NCBI GenBank assembly: GCA_963810195.1 | Contig: CAWEMO010000004.1 | Location: 124,001 to 188,000 of the forward strand | Origin: Chersky-840 sp963810195 | Lineage (GTDB): Bacteria; Actinomycetota; Acidimicrobiia; Acidimicrobiales; UBA8190 | Length of the DNA stretch: 64,000 nt | Direction of reading: 5' to 3' | Part shown: positions 16,644-26,169 of the stretch, one piece after another | How the letters are laid out: every line of letters begins with the position of its first letter | How positions within the stretch are numbered: position 1 is the stretch's first letter | The notes under the pieces: model-generated | Database searches by the model: none | What the model was told of the DNA's origin: nothing | What the model saw: the letters and a program-made list of their open reading frames with translations, nothing else | Program-made: the position numbers and the translations under genes

Positions 16644-17792
16644 ATGGCTCGCGAATACCGGCTCATCTCGGCGGACGGGCACGTGGTCGAGCCGCCCGAC
16701 ATGTGGACGAAGTACCTGCCCAAGAAGTTCCACGACCGGGCTCCCAAGCTCGTGAAGGACCCCAAGGGCGGCGACGCGTGGGAGCTTGTCCCGGGGACGG
16801 CCCCGATGCCTCTGGGACTGGTCACCAACGCCGGACGCTTCGGCAAGCGCTACGAGGACCTGGAGTGGTTCGGCTCGACCTACGACTCCATCCTGCAGGG
16901 CTCCTACATGGGCAAGGCCCGCGTCGAGGAGCAGGAATTCGACGGCGTGGACGCCGAGGTGCTGTTCCCCTCGCAGCGGACCATGGGCGCCTTCATGGCC
17001 CAGGAGGACGACGACTACCACCTGGCGGGCCTCGAGGCCTACAACACCTGGATGCACGACGAGTTCATGGCGGCCGACCCCGAGCGGCTCATCGGGCTGG
17101 CCCAGATGCCGGGCGTCGACGTCCAGACCTCGGTCAAGTGGCTGCGCGACGCCAAGGCGGCGGGGTACCGGGGCGTGATCATCTCGGCGTACCCGTCGGG
17201 CAACTCGAACCTCTCCGAGGAGGACGACCCGTTCTGGGAGGCCGCCCAGGAGGAGCAGATCCCGGTCCACATCCACAGCGGCCTGCGCCAGGCCGGCAAG
17301 CGCAGCGCGGGGTCGTTCCAGAAGGCCGCCGCCTCCGCCGGGCGCGAGATCGGGTTGGCCGAGATGGGCGGCCCCGTCGGCGACGCGTCGCAGTTCATGT
17401 CGAAGTTCATCTACTCGGGGATCTACGACCGCTTCCCCGACCTCCAGATGGTGGCCGTGGAGTGCGGCGCCGGCTGGGTGCCGCACTTCCTCGAGCACAT
17501 GGACGACCACTACTGGCGCAACCGGACGTGGACGGGCGCAAAGCTCCAGCTCCTTCCGAGCGAGTACTTCCGGCGCAACTGGAAGGTGACCTTCATCCGC
17601 GAGCCGTTCGCGGTGGCGGTGCGGCACTGGATCGGGGTGGACAACATGATGTGGTCCACCGACTACCCGCACCACCGCCACGACTGGCCCTACAGCCGGC
17701 GGATCGTGGAGGAGTCGATGGGGGGCGTGCCCGAGGGCGAGCGGCGCCGCATGGTGTGCGAAAACGCTCGGGAGTTCTACCGGTTGGGCTGA
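16644..17792 (+). CDS. PF04909 amidohydrolase
   Basis: A 382-residue TIM-barrel amidohydrolase with D11-G-H13-VVEPPDMW at the start, H209/H211 in VHIHSGL, ECGAGWVPHFLEHMDDHYW near 272-290, and TDYPHHRHDWP near 341-351 with the catalytic Asp. Unlike five of the other six family members in the window it is not beside a second amidohydrolase; it leads a unit with two SDRs, an ADP-forming CoA ligase and an acyl-CoA dehydrogenase. The ATG follows GGGGAGG. The unit order suggests its product is handled as a CoA ester. Hydrolase versus decarboxylase cannot be settled. Confidence 0.85.
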   Translation: MAREYRLISADGHVVEPPDMWTKYLPKKFHDRAPKLVKDPKGGDAWELVPGTAPMPLGLVTNAGRFGKRYEDLEWFGSTYDSILQGSYMGKARVEEQEFDGVDAEVLFPSQRTMGAFMAQEDDDYHLAGLEAYNTWMHDEFMAADPERLIGLAQMPGVDVQTSVKWLRDAKAAGYRGVIISAYPSGNSNLSEEDDPFWEAAQEEQIPVHIHSGLRQAGKRSAGSFQKAAASAGREIGLAEMGGPVGDASQFMSKFIYSGIYDRFPDLQMVAVECGAGWVPHFLEHMDDHYWRNRTWTGAKLQLLPSEYFRRNWKVTFIREPFAVAVRHWIGVDNMMWSTDYPHHRHDWPYSRRIVEESMGGVPEGERRRMVCENAREFYRLG

Positions 17793-17897
17793 GCCGGCCG
17801 GGACGAAGGCGCGACCCGGGACGGGTCGCCCACGAGAACGACGGGCAACGGCAGCGCGTGATGGCACGCGGCTGCCGAGCGAAAGGGAGAACACACG

Positions 17898-18827
17898 ATG
17901 GGACTGCTCGACGGCAAGGTTGCGGTCGTCACCGGCGCGGGGCACGGCATCGGCCGGGGTGAGGCGCTCGAGCTCGCCCGCCAGGGAGCCAAGGTCGTGG
18001 TCAACGACGTGGGCGGGTCCGTCCACGGCGAAGGCGTCGACAAGCGCGCCGCCGAGGAGGTCGCCGACATCATCCGCGCCAAGGGCGGGGATGCCGCCGC
18101 CAATTACGACGACGTGGCCGACTGGGACGGGGCGGCCAACCTGGTGCGCCAGGCGGTCGACGCGTTCGGGCGGCTCGACGTGCTCGTCAACAACGCCGGG
18201 ATCGTGCGCGACGCCATGCTCTTCTCCATGTCCGAGGGCGACTTCGACGCCGTGGTGCGCGTGCACCTGAAGGGCACCTTCGCCACCACGCATCACGCCG
18301 CCGTCTACTGGCGCGAGGAGTCCAAGGCCGGCCGCCAGCCCCGCGCCGCCATCGTCAACACCGTGTCCTCCGCCGGCCTGCAGGGGAACGTGGGCCAGGC
18401 CAACTACGGCGCGGCCAAGGCGGGCATCGCGGCGCTCACGGTGATCTCGAGCCTGGAGCTCTCCCGCTACGGGGTGCGGGCCAACGCCGTGGCCCCCGGG
18501 GGGATGACGCGCATCACCGCCACCTTGCGCAAGGACGCCGAGGTGCGCGAGCCCGACCAGCTCGACGAGGGTGCCGAGTACGACCCCATGAACCCGGCCA
18601 ACTCGGCGCCCATGGTGGCGTGGCTGGCGTCGGACGACGCGCTGCACGTGACCGGGCAGGTGTTCCGCGCCGTCGGCCACCGCATCACGCACTACGTCCC
18701 CTGGACGCTCGGCGTCACGGTGGAGACCAAGGGCAAGCCGGCGCGCTGGGAGCCCGAGGACATCGGCCCCGCCGTCAACGCGCAGGTCTTCCGATCGCGC
18801 GCCGCGGGCCTGCAGATGGGCGGCTGA
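17898..18827 (+). CDS. Short-chain dehydrogenase (3-hydroxyacyl-CoA dehydrogenase type)
   Basis: A 309-residue classical SDR. The Rossmann motif TGAGHGIGRGEAL is at 12-24, NNAG near 97-100, and the catalytic Ser and Tyr-x-x-x-Lys in VSSAG and YGAAKAG near 155-177. NDVGGSVHGEG after the second strand and the C-terminal extension with GQVFRAVGHRITHYVPW resemble the hydroxyacyl-CoA dehydrogenase domain of peroxisomal multifunctional enzyme 2, hence oxidation of a (3R)-hydroxyacyl-CoA is the best guess. It follows the amidohydrolase by 105 bp. Confidence 0.85.
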   Translation: MGLLDGKVAVVTGAGHGIGRGEALELARQGAKVVVNDVGGSVHGEGVDKRAAEEVADIIRAKGGDAAANYDDVADWDGAANLVRQAVDAFGRLDVLVNNAGIVRDAMLFSMSEGDFDAVVRVHLKGTFATTHHAAVYWREESKAGRQPRAAIVNTVSSAGLQGNVGQANYGAAKAGIAALTVISSLELSRYGVRANAVAPGGMTRITATLRKDAEVREPDQLDEGAEYDPMNPANSAPMVAWLASDDALHVTGQVFRAVGHRITHYVPWTLGVTVETKGKPARWEPEDIGPAVNAQVFRSRAAGLQMGG

Positions 18828-18959
18828 GGGCGCCGCACCGCACGCCCGCGCCGCGGGCACACCGGACCGCGGGCAGCCCGGCGCGGCAGACTGAGATGCC
18901 CGGCGACGGGCCACGGAGCACGCCCGGACCGGGCGGCACGGACGACGGGGAGGACGGAC

Positions 18960-19793
18960 ATGGCCGGCGTGTGGAGCTACGAGGGCAAGCGGGTGCTCGT
19001 GAGCGGCGGCGGCGGAGCCGGCATGGGGGCCGCCGCGGTGCGCGACCTGATCGAGCTCGGCGCCGAGGTCCATGTGTTCGACGTCAAGGAGCCCTCGTCG
19101 GAGGTGGCCAGCTACCGCCAGGTGGACCTGCGCGACCCGGCCGCCATCGAGGCGGCGGTGGCGGAGGTGGGCGGCCCCCTCGACGCACTGTTCAATTGCG
19201 CCGGCCTGCCCGGGCCCCCGTTCACAGGCCTCGACGTCATGCTGGTGAACTTCCTCGCAGCACGGCACCTCACCGGGCTGGCGACGAAGCACATGGCACC
19301 GGGCTCGGCCGTGGTCACGATCTCCTCGGCGGGCGCCTTCGGGTGGGAGAACGTCATGGACCAGGTGGCGCCGCTCCTCGCCACCTCCGGGTACGCCGAG
19401 GGCAGAGCCTGGTGCGAGGAGCACCCCGACGCGGTGGGCGAGGGGTACCTGCTCTCCAAGCAGGCCATCATCATCTGGACCCTGCACGCCGCGCTCGACC
19501 TCGCGCCCAAGGGGATCCGCGTGAACTGCACGAGCCCGGGACCGACCCAGACCCCCATGATGCCGTCGTTCGAGCAGTACATGGGCAAGGACTTCATGGA
19601 CAGGTTCCCCAAGCCCCTGGGTGGGCGCAACTCGACGCCCGAGGAGCAGGGACACCTGGTGGTGTTCCTCAACAGCGACGCGGCGAGTTACATCACCGGC
19701 ACCAACGTCTACGCGGACGGCGGTTTCTCCGCCGGCATGCTCACGTCCCGGCTGGACTTCTCGGTGCTGATGGGCGAGACCCCGGCCGGCTGA
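18960..19793 (+). CDS. Short-chain dehydrogenase (3-alpha-HSD/coniferyl alcohol dehydrogenase-like)
   Basis: A 277-residue SDR with a glycine-rich SGGGGAGMGAAAV turn, NCAG near 79-82, Ser in ISSAGAFG and the active-site GYLLSKQA (Tyr-x-x-x-Lys with a Ser before the Lys). The layout, with a longer loop between Ser and Tyr (WENVMDQV...GYAEGRAWCEEHPD), resembles 3-alpha-hydroxysteroid and coniferyl-alcohol dehydrogenases. It oxidises a secondary or benzylic alcohol with NAD(P). The following ligase begins 1 bp after its TGA, implying coupled translation. Confidence 0.85.
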   Translation: MAGVWSYEGKRVLVSGGGGAGMGAAAVRDLIELGAEVHVFDVKEPSSEVASYRQVDLRDPAAIEAAVAEVGGPLDALFNCAGLPGPPFTGLDVMLVNFLAARHLTGLATKHMAPGSAVVTISSAGAFGWENVMDQVAPLLATSGYAEGRAWCEEHPDAVGEGYLLSKQAIIIWTLHAALDLAPKGIRVNCTSPGPTQTPMMPSFEQYMGKDFMDRFPKPLGGRNSTPEEQGHLVVFLNSDAASYITGTNVYADGGFSAGMLTSRLDFSVLMGETPAG

Positions 19794-19794
19794 G

Positions 19795-21956
19795 GTGGCA
19801 CCGAAACCCACTGCATCACGGAAACCCCGGAAACCCACGGTGAAGAAGGCTCCCGCGGCCTCCCAGAGGCGGACCGACCTCGAGGAGTTCTTCCACCCCG
19901 AGGCGGTGGCGCTCGTCGGTTCGGTGAAACGCAACGCCCGGCCCGAGCGCCTGCGCGCCGGGTACGGCGAGCGTTGGGGCGACCGCTGGTATCTGGTCAA
20001 CGCCAAGGGCGGCAGCATCGGCGACATCCCCGTGTACGAGCACGTCACCGATATCCCCGCCGAGATCACCCTGGCGGTGGTGAACGTGGGGACCCGGCTG
20101 GTGGCCAGGACCGTGGAGGAGTGCGGCAAGCACGGCGTCCCCTACGTCCTGATCTTCACGGCCGGCTTCAGCGAGGTGGGCGAGGCCGGGGCCGCCCTCG
20201 AGCGCGAGGTGGGCGAGATGGCGCGCCGCTACGGCATCCGCGTCTTCGGGCCCAACACCAACACGAACGCGTTCGAGGTGCTCCCCGAGCCGCCCACCAG
20301 ACGCGGCGGCCGCATCGGGCTCGTCACCCAGAGCGGGCACCAGGGCCGTCCCCTGGTGCAGGGGACCGAGTTCGGGGTGGCGTTCAGCCGCTGGGTGCCG
20401 ACCGGCAACGAGCTCGACCTCGAAGCCGCCGACTTCATCGAGTACTTCGCCTACGACGACGACACCGCGGTCATCGCCGGGTACTTCGAGGGGTTCAAGG
20501 ATCCCCCCAAGCTCCGGCGTGCCCTCGAGGCCGCCAACAGCCAGGGCAAGCCGGTCGTGGCGCTCAAGATGGGGAGCACCGAGGCGGGGACGCGCATGGC
20601 GAGCTCGCACACCGGCCACCTGGCGGGGTCCGACGCCGTGGTCGAGGGCCTGTTCGCGCAGTACGGGGTGGTGCGGGTGCGCGACCTCGACGAGCTGCTC
20701 GAGACGGCCGCGCTGTTCGCCAAGCTGCCGGCCGGCACCGGAGGCCGCTGCTGTCTCTATTCCATCTCGGGCGGGTCGGGCACGCTCATGGCTGAGGTCG
20801 CGGAGTCGAGCGGTGTGCCCGTGCCGGTCCTCTCGGCCCGCACGCAGGCGGGGCTGCGGGAGATGATCCCCGACTACCTCACCGTCGCCAACCCGGTCGA
20901 CAACGGCGCCCAGTTCCTCGTGTCCGCCCCCATCGAGGACAGAAAGCGCGTTTTCGACCTCGTGGCCGCGGACCCGGACATCGACATCGTGGTGATCGGC
21001 CTCACCGGGGCACTGGGCCGGCTCACCGACCGTTTCGCCGAGGACATCGTGGCCTTCATCGACGAGGTGAAGAAGCCCATCGTGGTGACCTGGAACTCCT
21101 TCAAGACCGACGAGCAGGGCTTCAAGACGCTCGTGGACGCGGGCGTCCCGTTGTTCCGCTCCTTCCGCAACTGCTTCGCGGCGCTGCATGCCTTCGCCCG
21201 CTACCAGCAGGCGGCATCGTCGTTCCGCTCCCGCAAGCCCATGCCCCGCCGCCTCCCCAAGGAGGCGGCGGACGCACTCACCGACGCCGGCGGCACGGGC
21301 CCCACCCCCCTCGGTTCCGACGCGTCGCGGCGTCTGCTCGAGTCCTTCGGCATCCCCCTGGCCGGGGAGGGCCTCGCCCACTCCGCGGCGGAGGCGGCCC
21401 GCATCGCCGGCCGCATCGGCTTCCCGGTGGTGATGAAGATCGCCTCGCCCGACTTCCCCCACAAGTCCGACGCCGGGCTGGTGCGCCTGTCGGTGTCGTC
21501 GGCGGCCGAGGCCAAGGCCGTGTACAGCGAGCTCGTCGACCGGGCCACGCGGGCCAAGCGCGGGCGCGCATCGAGGGGGTCCAGATCCAGGAGCAGGTCC
21601 AGGGCGGCACCGAGATGATCGTGGGCGTCACCCGCGACGCGGTGTTCGGTCCCGCCGTGCTCGTGGGCACGGGCGGCGTCTTCGCCGAGATCCTCAAGGA
21701 CGTGGCGGTGCGGCCCCTGCCCATCGACCGCCGCGACGCCCAGGAGATGGTGCAGAGCCTGCGCGGCTTCCCGTTGCTGTCCGGCGCGCGCGGCCGCGAG
21801 CGCGGCGACGTGAAGGCGCTCGTCGACGTGGTGCTGGGCGTGGCGCGCCTGGCCGCGGCGTGCGGCGATCGGCTCGTGGAGCTCGACCTCAACCCCGTGG
21901 TCGTCCGGCGCAGGGGTGCTGTGGCCGTCGACTCCCTCGTGGTCACGGCGGGCTAG
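19795..21956 (+). CDS. ADP-forming acyl-CoA synthetase (frameshifted)
   Basis: An NDP-forming CoA ligase of the Acd/SucCD-like family: an N-terminal CoA-binding domain (FFHPEAVALVGSVKRN), a ligase domain with SSHTGHLAGSDAVVEG carrying the probable phospho-His, and a C-terminal ATP-grasp domain (FGIPL...FPVVMKIASPDFPHKSDAGLV). The frame is lost near 21565: the first frame ends at 21618 in an Arg/Ser-rich tail, while the family sequence (RIEGVQIQEQV, then MIVGVTRDAVFGPAVLVGTGGVFAE) continues in another frame to 21956. A single-base deletion explains this; it may be real or an assembly error. GTG start at 19795, directly after the SDR stop. Total about 720 residues if repaired, normal for the family. 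Confidence 0.8.
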
Positions 21957-21958
21957 CC

Positions 21959-23086
21959 GTGGAACTCGAGCTCTCCGAGGACCAGCGGGCGTTACAGGAG
22001 TCGGTGCGCGCCGTGCTCGAGCGCGAGTGCCCGATCTCGCTCGTGCGCAGCGTCGTCGAGCAGCACAAGCACGCCGAGGAGCTGTGGAGCCGCATGACCG
22101 AGCTCGACTGGCCCGCGCTGGCGGTCCCCGAGGTCGACGGTGGCCTCGGGCTCGGCTTCGTCGAGGTCGCCGTGGTGTGCGAGCAGCTCGGCCGGGTGCT
22201 GTGCCCGGCGCCGTTCCTGGCCACCGCCAGCCAGTTCGTGCCGGCCGTAGCGGGCGCGGGGAGCTCCGAGCAACGGCACCGCTTCCTCGGGGCGGTGGCG
22301 AACGACGGCATCGTCGGCACCCTGGCACTGTCCGAGGCCTCGGGGCGCTACGACGCGGAGGGCATCTCGACGACCGCGACCCCCGACGGCGAGGGTTTCG
22401 TGCTCGACGGGCGCAAGCACTTCGTCTTCGACGCGGACGTGGCCGAGGAGGTCGTGGTGGCCGCCCGCCTGCCCGGCAGCGCCGGCGACGAGGGCATCGG
22501 CCTGTTCGTCGTGCCCCGGGATTCGCTCGACACCGAGCCCATGGTGGGTCTCGACGCCAGCCGGAGCTACGTGACCGTCGTTCTCGACGCTGTGCGCATC
22601 GGCCCCGACCGCGTGCTCGGTGAGCCGGGCTCGGCCGCCCCGGTCCTGCGCGACGTGGTCCAGCAGGCCACCGTGGCGCTGGCCACCGAGATGGTGGGGA
22701 CGTGCCAGGCGATCTTCGACATCGTCCATTCCTACGTCCAAGAGCGCGAGCAGTTCGGGGTGAAGGTGGGGTCCTTCCAGGCCATCAAGCACAAGCTGGC
22801 CAACATGTACGTCTCGGTCGAGTCGGCGCGCGCCACGGCGTACTTCGCGGCGGCCACCATCGCCGAGGCCGACGAACGCCGCGACGTGGCGGTCGCCATG
22901 GCCAAGGCCAGCGCGGGCGACTGCCAGAAGCTGCTCACCCAGGAGGGCATCCAGTGCCTGGGCGGGATCGGCTACACCTGGGAGCACGACATGCACCTGT
23001 ACGTGAAGCGGGCCAAGGCCGGAGCGGCGCTCTTCGGCACGGGACCCGAGCACCTCGAGCAGCTGTCGCACCTGCTCGGGCTCTGA
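21959..23086 (+). CDS. Acyl-CoA dehydrogenase (short, beta-subunit type)
   Basis: A 375-residue FAD-dependent acyl-CoA dehydrogenase starting at a GTG 2 bp after the preceding stop. Features include LSEDQRALQESVRAVL, ALSEASGRYD in the FAD/substrate segment, REQFGVKVGSFQAIKHKLANM and GGIGYTWEHDMHLYVKRAK. The place where MCAD has its catalytic Glu (YEGT) reads LFGT here. Shorter dehydrogenases of this sort often pair with a longer partner as alpha2-beta2 enzymes in steroid degraders; no partner lies beside it, though the ACAD at 26170 is a candidate. It is the last gene of the 16644 unit. Confidence 0.86.
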   Translation: MELELSEDQRALQESVRAVLERECPISLVRSVVEQHKHAEELWSRMTELDWPALAVPEVDGGLGLGFVEVAVVCEQLGRVLCPAPFLATASQFVPAVAGAGSSEQRHRFLGAVANDGIVGTLALSEASGRYDAEGISTTATPDGEGFVLDGRKHFVFDADVAEEVVVAARLPGSAGDEGIGLFVVPRDSLDTEPMVGLDASRSYVTVVLDAVRIGPDRVLGEPGSAAPVLRDVVQQATVALATEMVGTCQAIFDIVHSYVQEREQFGVKVGSFQAIKHKLANMYVSVESARATAYFAAATIAEADERRDVAVAMAKASAGDCQKLLTQEGIQCLGGIGYTWEHDMHLYVKRAKAGAALFGTGPEHLEQLSHLLGL

Positions 23087-23105
23087 GCGGCCGGGGCGGG
23101 TCACT

Positions 23106-23208
23106 CCCGGGCAGGCGGCTCCCCGGGCAGTCGGTTCCCCGGGCAGTCGGTTCCCCGGGCAGGCGGCTCCCCGGGTGGGCGGCGCGGCTCCCGGGCAGGC
23201 GGCTCCCC
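23106..23208. repeat. 16-bp tandem repeat between convergent genes
   Basis: The unit CCGGGCAGTCGGTTCC (with T/G and T/C variants) is repeated about four times, then twice in diverged form. It fills the gap between the acyl-CoA dehydrogenase stop and the stop of the opposing synthetase. Two GGTCAGTGACC palindromes follow at about 23213-23239, the second spanning the synthetase stop. Confidence 0.7.
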
Positions 23209-23230
23209 CGAGGGTCAGTGACCGGGCGGG

Positions 23231-24763
23231 TCAGTGACCGGCGCCGGGGTATCCCCCTCCGCCGTAGGCGGCGTCGAGCGCGTCGTAGTCGATGGCGAAG
23301 CCGTTGCGGGGCAGCACGTCGGTGAACTCGACGCGCTTGGGCTTCTTGTACGAGGCGATCCGTTCCCGGCAGTGCTCGATGATCTCCTCCGCGCCGGCCG
23401 TCACCCCCTCGCGCAGCACGACCACGGCCGTGACGTTCTGCCCCCAGGTGCGGTCGGGGACGCCGATCACCGCGGCGTCGGCCACCGCGGGGTGCGTCTT
23501 GAGGCATCCCTCGACCTCGGTCGGGTAGATGTTCTCGGCCGCCGACTTGATCAGGCGCGTCTTGGGGCCGATGAAGGTGAGCGACCCGTCGGCCTCGACG
23601 CGGCCGAGGTCGTTGGTGTGGTGCCAGCCACCCGCCTGGCGCTGCTCGTTGAGCCCGGGCCGGTTGAAGTAGCCGTTCATCACCGTCGGCCCCCGTACCG
23701 CGATCTCACCGGTCTCGCCCGGAGCGAGCTCGGTGCCGTCGGGGTCGAGCGCGGCGATGCGCACGAAGGGTGCGGGCCTGCCGCTGGAGCCGATGCTGGG
23801 CTGCAGGGCGTTGAACGTGGCGAGGCCCATGACCTCGGTCTGGCCGTAGCCGGCGGGACGCCTGCCCCAGGGGCTGTCGTCCACCGTGATCATCGCCGTC
23901 CACTCGGGCTTGCCGGCGAACCCGCGCAGCGTCTTGAGGTCGAAGCGGCCGTCCGCGTTGAGCTCGACGATCTGGTCCATGGTGGGCGGCATGATGAACG
24001 CACCCGTGCAGTGCTCCTCGGCGATCAGCCGGCACAGCTCCTCGGCGTCGACTCGGGGGGTGAACACGTTGGTGCCGCCGACCAGGAAGGTCGCCAGCGT
24101 CGTCATGAACGTGGCCACGTGGAACAGCGGCCCGCAGTTGAGGTACACGTAGTCGGCGCCCACCCCCTGGATCTGGGCGATCAGGGACCCCTGGAGCACG
24201 AGCGCGCGGTTCGAGAGCAGAGCACCGTTGGGGCTCCCGGTGAAGGCGGCGGTGTACATCATGAGCACCGCGGCGCGCTCGTCGTCGTCGGCGCCGAGAT
24301 CGTGGTCCGACCCCTTGGCCAGAAAGGCTTCGTACCCGTCGGCGCCCTCGACGTCGTGGCCGATCCACAGGGCCTTGGACCCGCTCTCCTGGCGCGCCTG
24401 GCGCAGGGTGTCGCCGATCTCGGCCTCCTGGAAGAACACCACCGCGGGGTCGCTGTCGCCGATCACGAAGGCGAACTCGGTCGCGCTCTGGCGCCAGTTG
24501 GCGGGGCAGAACACCGCTCCCAGCTTGGCCGCGGCCAATAGGCCCTCGAGCAGGCGGTGGCAGTTCTGGCCCAGCCACAACAGCCGGTCGCCGGAGCCCA
24601 CCCCCACTGCGGCCAGCGCGTTGGCGAGCCGGTTCACGCGGGCGTCGAGGGCCTCGAAGGTGAGCCGATGCCCGCCGCACACCTCGGCCAGCGACTGCGG
24701 CCGTGTCCGGGCGTGGGCCCGGAGCACGTCGGCCAGGGTGAGGTCGTGGAGGTCGTCTTTCAT
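23231..24763 (-). CDS. Acyl-CoA synthetase-like protein with degenerate catalytic motifs
   Basis: A 510-residue ANL-fold protein with TNDLGRVEADGSLTFIGPKTRLIKSAAENIYPTEVE hinge-like segments and full N- and C-terminal domains. Two key motifs deviate. The P-loop reads MYTAAFTGSPNGALLSN instead of YTSGTTGxPKG, so the Lys is Asn. The C-terminal segment LPRNGFAIDYDALDAAYGGGG lacks the catalytic Lys of the usual PxxxxGKxxK motif. The protein could still bind acyl-AMP or act with altered chemistry. ATG at 24763 after AAAGGGA. It is last in the unit ACAD, PaaK-like ligase, synthetase. Confidence 0.82.
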   Translation of the reverse strand: MKDDLHDLTLADVLRAHARTRPQSLAEVCGGHRLTFEALDARVNRLANALAAVGVGSGDRLLWLGQNCHRLLEGLLAAAKLGAVFCPANWRQSATEFAFVIGDSDPAVVFFQEAEIGDTLRQARQESGSKALWIGHDVEGADGYEAFLAKGSDHDLGADDDERAAVLMMYTAAFTGSPNGALLSNRALVLQGSLIAQIQGVGADYVYLNCGPLFHVATFMTTLATFLVGGTNVFTPRVDAEELCRLIAEEHCTGAFIMPPTMDQIVELNADGRFDLKTLRGFAGKPEWTAMITVDDSPWGRRPAGYGQTEVMGLATFNALQPSIGSSGRPAPFVRIAALDPDGTELAPGETGEIAVRGPTVMNGYFNRPGLNEQRQAGGWHHTNDLGRVEADGSLTFIGPKTRLIKSAAENIYPTEVEGCLKTHPAVADAAVIGVPDRTWGQNVTAVVVLREGVTAGAEEIIEHCRERIASYKKPKRVEFTDVLPRNGFAIDYDALDAAYGGGGYPGAGH

Positions 24764-24791
24764 GCGTCCCTTTCGCCGCCCGCCGGAGCGG

Positions 24792-26114
24792 TCACTCGTC
24801 GACGACCCGGGCCGCCTTATAGCCCGAGCGGGGGATGGTCTCGCGGGCGAGCACCTCGACGGCGGCGTCGATCCCGAGCCTCTCGTGCAGCGCCGCCGCG
24901 CACTTGGCTGCCACCGCGCTGTCGTCGGCGGAAGCCCCCGTGCCCCGCTCCACCCGGACCTTGAGGGGGGCGTGCTCGTCGGTGGGCTTGACCATCTGCC
25001 ATTCGAGGGTGGGCTCGGACACATCGGCCACGGCCCGCAGCGCGGACTCCACCTCGTTGGCCTGGAAGCGTGTGCCCTGCACGGCGATGAGGTCCTTGAA
25101 GCGGCCGCCCCACAAGCCCCGGATGCTGGTCTCGCCGCACGGGCACGGGTCGCGCAGGATGGCGCACGCCTCTTCGAGGTCGTAGCGCAGCAGTCCGTTG
25201 TCCCGGTCGAGGGTGGTGACGACGAGGTCGCCCCACTCCCCGTCGGGGACCTCCTCCCCGGTGGCGGGGTCGACGGACTGGACGATGCCCCAGTCCTCGT
25301 TGATGTGCGCGCCCGGGAGCTGGCCACAGGCCCCGCCCACATACGCGTAGCACTCGGCCCCGGCGGTCATGAGGGGCATGCCCTTGCCCATGCCGAACCC
25401 CGGCATCCCCTTGAATTCGAGCCCGGCGTCTTTGGGGTCGATCCCGAGCTTGGCGGCGACCTCGAAGAACCGACCCGTCGAGAACCCCATGAAGGGGATG
25501 TCGGGTGTGACCCGCGTCCAGAAGCGCAGGCCCTGCTCCGCGAGCTCGTCGGTGTCGGGCGGGGGGACCCAGATGTTGAGCATCCCGAAGTACTCGTAGG
25601 ACCCCGACAGCATGGGACCGCCGCCGTAGAGATAGGCGGGATGTGCATGGGTGGCGATCATCCCGGGCCGGTAGCCGTAGCGCCACCAGGTGCGGGCCGA
25701 GGACTCGTACTCGATCCAGATGTCGCGCCTCGTCCACAGCGAGATGGTGGGGATGCCCGTGGTCCCGGTAGAGGTCCCCACCCGCACCGCGGCCCGGGGG
25801 TCGGTGAAGCGGTACCGGCCGAAGGGCGGGTCCGCGGCTTCGGAGTCGCGCAGGTCCTGCTTCACGGTCAGCGGTACGTGGCGCAGGTCGTCGACGGTCT
25901 TCACGTCCTCGGGCGCCCCGATGCCGGCCGCCACGAGCTTGTCCTTGAAGAGGGGGACGGGGATGTCGAAGACCTTGCGCATCAGCGTGGCCAGGCGCTC
26001 GTTCTGCAGCGCCCGCATCTTCTCGGGGTCCATGGTCTGGACCTCGGGATCCCAGTACTTCTGCGCCGGGTCCCGGGGCGGGGGCCCCAGGACCTCGGGT
26101 CCGTAGCTCGGCAT
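24792..26114 (-). CDS. Phenylacetate-CoA ligase-like AMP-dependent ligase (PaaK family)
   Basis: A 440-residue ligase whose layout fits the PaaK/aryl-CoA ligase family: LRHVPLTVKQDLRDSEAADPPFG near the N-terminus, the P-loop VGTSTGTTGIPT near 114-125, YGGGPMLSGSYEYFGM, and a C-terminal domain with RYDLEEACAILRDPCPCGETSIRGLWGGRFKDLI. It would activate an aromatic or other compact carboxylic acid with ATP and CoA. ATG at 26114 with GGGAGGG before it. It sits between an acyl-CoA dehydrogenase (55 bp upstream) and a degenerate acyl-CoA synthetase (28 bp downstream) in one leftward unit. Confidence 0.85.
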   Translation of the reverse strand: MPSYGPEVLGPPPRDPAQKYWDPEVQTMDPEKMRALQNERLATLMRKVFDIPVPLFKDKLVAAGIGAPEDVKTVDDLRHVPLTVKQDLRDSEAADPPFGRYRFTDPRAAVRVGTSTGTTGIPTISLWTRRDIWIEYESSARTWWRYGYRPGMIATHAHPAYLYGGGPMLSGSYEYFGMLNIWVPPPDTDELAEQGLRFWTRVTPDIPFMGFSTGRFFEVAAKLGIDPKDAGLEFKGMPGFGMGKGMPLMTAGAECYAYVGGACGQLPGAHINEDWGIVQSVDPATGEEVPDGEWGDLVVTTLDRDNGLLRYDLEEACAILRDPCPCGETSIRGLWGGRFKDLIAVQGTRFQANEVESALRAVADVSEPTLEWQMVKPTDEHAPLKVRVERGTGASADDSAVAAKCAAALHERLGIDAAVEVLARETIPRSGYKAARVVDE

Positions 26115-26169
26115 GGTCCCTCCCTGTGTGTGCGGCTGGTTGCTCGGTGCGGCTAGTTGCTCGGTGCGG

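Noticed and set aside
16575..20129. Open frame of about 1180 codons on the minus strand
   Set aside because: It lies opposite four well-supported plus-strand genes and encodes Arg/His/Gly-rich sequence without family motifs; long antisense frames are a by-product of high GC.
21560..21618. Programmed ribosomal frameshift in the ADP-forming ligase gene
   Set aside because: No slippery heptamer or strong downstream structure was recognised; a simple one-base indel is more likely.
23217..23233. TGAC-N7-GTCA in the gap between convergent genes
   Set aside because: Spacer is 7 bp, there is no start codon nearby, and it comes from two copies of a local GGTCAGTGACC repeat.
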